A stretch of 64,000 nt of DNA, taken from positions 219,165-283,164 of the forward strand of contig NZ_NWBU01000010.1 in NCBI RefSeq assembly GCF_003050615.1, in the 5' to 3' direction. The position numbers and the translations under genes are program-made. Below, one piece after another: positions 63,095 to 64,000 of the stretch (within the stretch, counting starts at the first letter, position 1; each line of letters begins with the position of its first letter). Below the pieces are notes generated by a model. That model was not told where the DNA came from and ran no database searches. It saw only the letters and a list, made by a program, of their open reading frames with translations. The DNA comes from Sphingomonas oleivorans. Lineage in GTDB: Bacteria > Pseudomonadota > Alphaproteobacteria > Sphingomonadales > Sphingomonadaceae.

Positions 63095-63811
63095 ATGATT
63101 GATCTGCACTATTGGCCCACGCCGAACGGCCATAAGGTGACGTTGTTCCTGGAGGAAACGGGGCTCGAATATCGCCTGTTTCCTGTGAATATCGGCAAGG
63201 GCGAGCAGTTCGATCCCGATTTTCTGAAGATCGCGCCCAACAACCGCATGCCCGCGATCGTCGATCATGCGCCTGCGGGCGGGGGCGATCCCATCTCGCT
63301 GTTCGAATCCGGCGCGATCCTGCTCTATCTGGCGGAGAAGAGCGGCAGGTTCATCGCGGGGGATCCGGTTGGCCGGGCGGAGACGCTGCAATGGCTGTTC
63401 TGGCAGATGGGTGGGCTGGGGCCGATGGCCGGGCAGAACCATCATTTCCGCAACTATGCGCCCGAGAAGCTCCCTTACGCCATCACTCGTTACGTCAACG
63501 AGACCAACCGGCTCTATGGCGTGCTCAACCGGCGGCTCGCGGATCGCGGCTTCGTGGCCGGCGAGGAATATTCGATCGCGGACATGGCGATCTATCCCTG
63601 GATCGTGCCGCATGAGGCGCAGGGTCAGTCGCTCGAGGACTTCCCGCATGTGAAGCGCTGGTTCGATACGATCGCGGCGCGTCCGGCGACGACCCGGGCC
63701 TATGAGCTGGGCAAGAAGGTCAATCCTACGCCCGGCATCCGCAGCGAGGAGGAGCGCAAGATATTGTTCGGCCAGACGGCGGCCGCGACGGAGGAGCGCA
63801 AGGCCGGCTGA
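63095..63811 (+). CDS. glutathione S-transferase (Nu-class-like, YfcG/YghU type)
   Basis: The 238-residue protein has a thioredoxin-fold N-terminal domain starting IDLHYWPTPNGHKVTLFLEE, where the TPNG motif replaces the usual Tyr/Ser/Cys, as in Nu-class enzymes (YfcG, YghU) that use glutathione disulfide reductase-like chemistry. PNNRMPAIVDHA holds the cis-proline, LFESGAILLYLAEKSGRF the glutathione-binding Glu-Ser, and the all-helical C-terminal domain follows (YSIADMAIYPWIVPHEAQGQ). AGGAGA lies 8 bases before the ATG. It is divergent from argE and convergent with the pirin gene. Confidence 0.92.
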   Translation: MIDLHYWPTPNGHKVTLFLEETGLEYRLFPVNIGKGEQFDPDFLKIAPNNRMPAIVDHAPAGGGDPISLFESGAILLYLAEKSGRFIAGDPVGRAETLQWLFWQMGGLGPMAGQNHHFRNYAPEKLPYAITRYVNETNRLYGVLNRRLADRGFVAGEEYSIADMAIYPWIVPHEAQGQSLEDFPHVKRWFDTIAARPATTRAYELGKKVNPTPGIRSEEERKILFGQTAAATEERKAG

Positions 63812-63821
63812 GCGGCCGGCC
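63802..63821. terminator. hairpin over the GST stop codon
   Basis: GGCCGGC (63802-63808) and GCCGGCC (63815-63821) pair around the loop TGAGCG, which includes the GST stop codon region. With the pirin gene converging 14 bases further on, this may terminate both transcripts; there is no U-tract, so the evidence is modest. Confidence 0.4.
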
Positions 63822-63834
63822 CTGCGCGCGCCCG

Positions 63835-64000
63835 TTACGGATAACGGACCGGCTTCGGTTCCTCGGGGAGGGGGATGAACTCCGTCTCGCCGGGGACGTC
63901 GGCAAAGCGGCGGGCGCGCCAATCCTCCTTTGCCTGCTCGATCCGATCGGCCGAGCTGGAGACGAAATTCCAGTAGATGTGACGCTTCTCGGGCAAGGGC
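63835..64000 (-). CDS. pirin-family protein, C-terminal fragment
   Basis: Only the last 54 or so codons are in the window, ending at TAA (complement of 63835-63837). They read [40 protein letters not shown], then [14 protein letters not shown], which matches the C-terminus of pirin (quercetin dioxygenase-like cupin) proteins. The iron-binding histidines lie in the missing N-terminal part beyond the right edge, so activity cannot be judged. The gene converges on the GST gene. Confidence 0.85.
   Translation of the reverse strand, partial: PLPEKRHIYWNFVSSSADRIEQAKEDWRARRFADVPGETEFIPLPEEPKPVRYP

Overview
The window is high-GC DNA from an alphaproteobacterium, most probably a member of the Sphingomonadales. 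The grounds are the overall gene content, the split glycine decarboxylase (gcvPA and gcvPB), the two-gene glycyl-tRNA synthetase, a metabolite:H+ symporter, a glycine riboswitch in front of gcvT, and short intergenic palindromes of a kind common in sphingomonads. The genus cannot be fixed from sequence reading alone. Coding density is very high. There is no rRNA, tRNA, insertion sequence, phage gene or CRISPR array. Only one stretch longer than 300 bases lacks a gene (37040-37442), and it holds a tandem glycine riboswitch. Both window edges cut genes: astB on the left and a pirin-family gene on the right.

Layout. 1-2894: arginine succinyltransferase operon (M20 hydrolase, astA, partial astB). 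2947-6812: DUF481 outer-membrane protein, rppH, an alpha/beta hydrolase, a divergent histone-deacetylase-like deacetylase and a small exported protein. 6904-17986: acs, a bile-acid-symporter-like transporter, a ROK sugar kinase coupled to an ABC-F protein, a DUF188 protein with a DEAD-box helicase, a BaiN-type flavoprotein and prfC. 18029-21941: ybbP/ybbA-like exporter genes divergent from a tesA-like esterase, as in E. coli. 21991-25407: ychF, pth, rplY and a TraB/GumN lipoprotein. 25519-31166: glyQ-glyS-ppdK in one run. 31247-37039: DAO-type oxidoreductase, glycine-zipper protein, SDR, rnhA-thrB, ispH and an unknown lipoprotein.

37164-42663 holds the riboswitch-controlled glycine cleavage genes gcvT-gcvH-gcvPA-gcvPB, followed by a SIMPL-domain protein. 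42635-50104 is a compact exopolysaccharide locus. A four-gene overlapping operon encodes a GumC/Wzc-like co-polymerase with a degenerate kinase domain, a Wza-like exporter, a WecG-type glycosyltransferase and a Wzy/ligase-like membrane protein. It is divergent from a flippase and an FkbM methyltransferase. 50061-59893 is a transport island. One TetR gene heads a tetR-MFS-MHS run and faces an RND tripartite efflux operon across a long inverted repeat; the efflux operon begins with a small unrecognised protein. 60099-64000 carries an M28 peptidase, argE-like M20 deacetylase, Nu-class-like GST and the C-terminus of a pirin.

Most of the window is ordinary core genome. The parts most worth a second look are a 158-base cluster of three consecutive long hairpins at 59925-60082, the shared regulatory palindrome at 53377-53426 with the orphan protein beside it, the pseudokinase-bearing polysaccharide co-polymerase, and the M20 hydrolase in the arginine operon.
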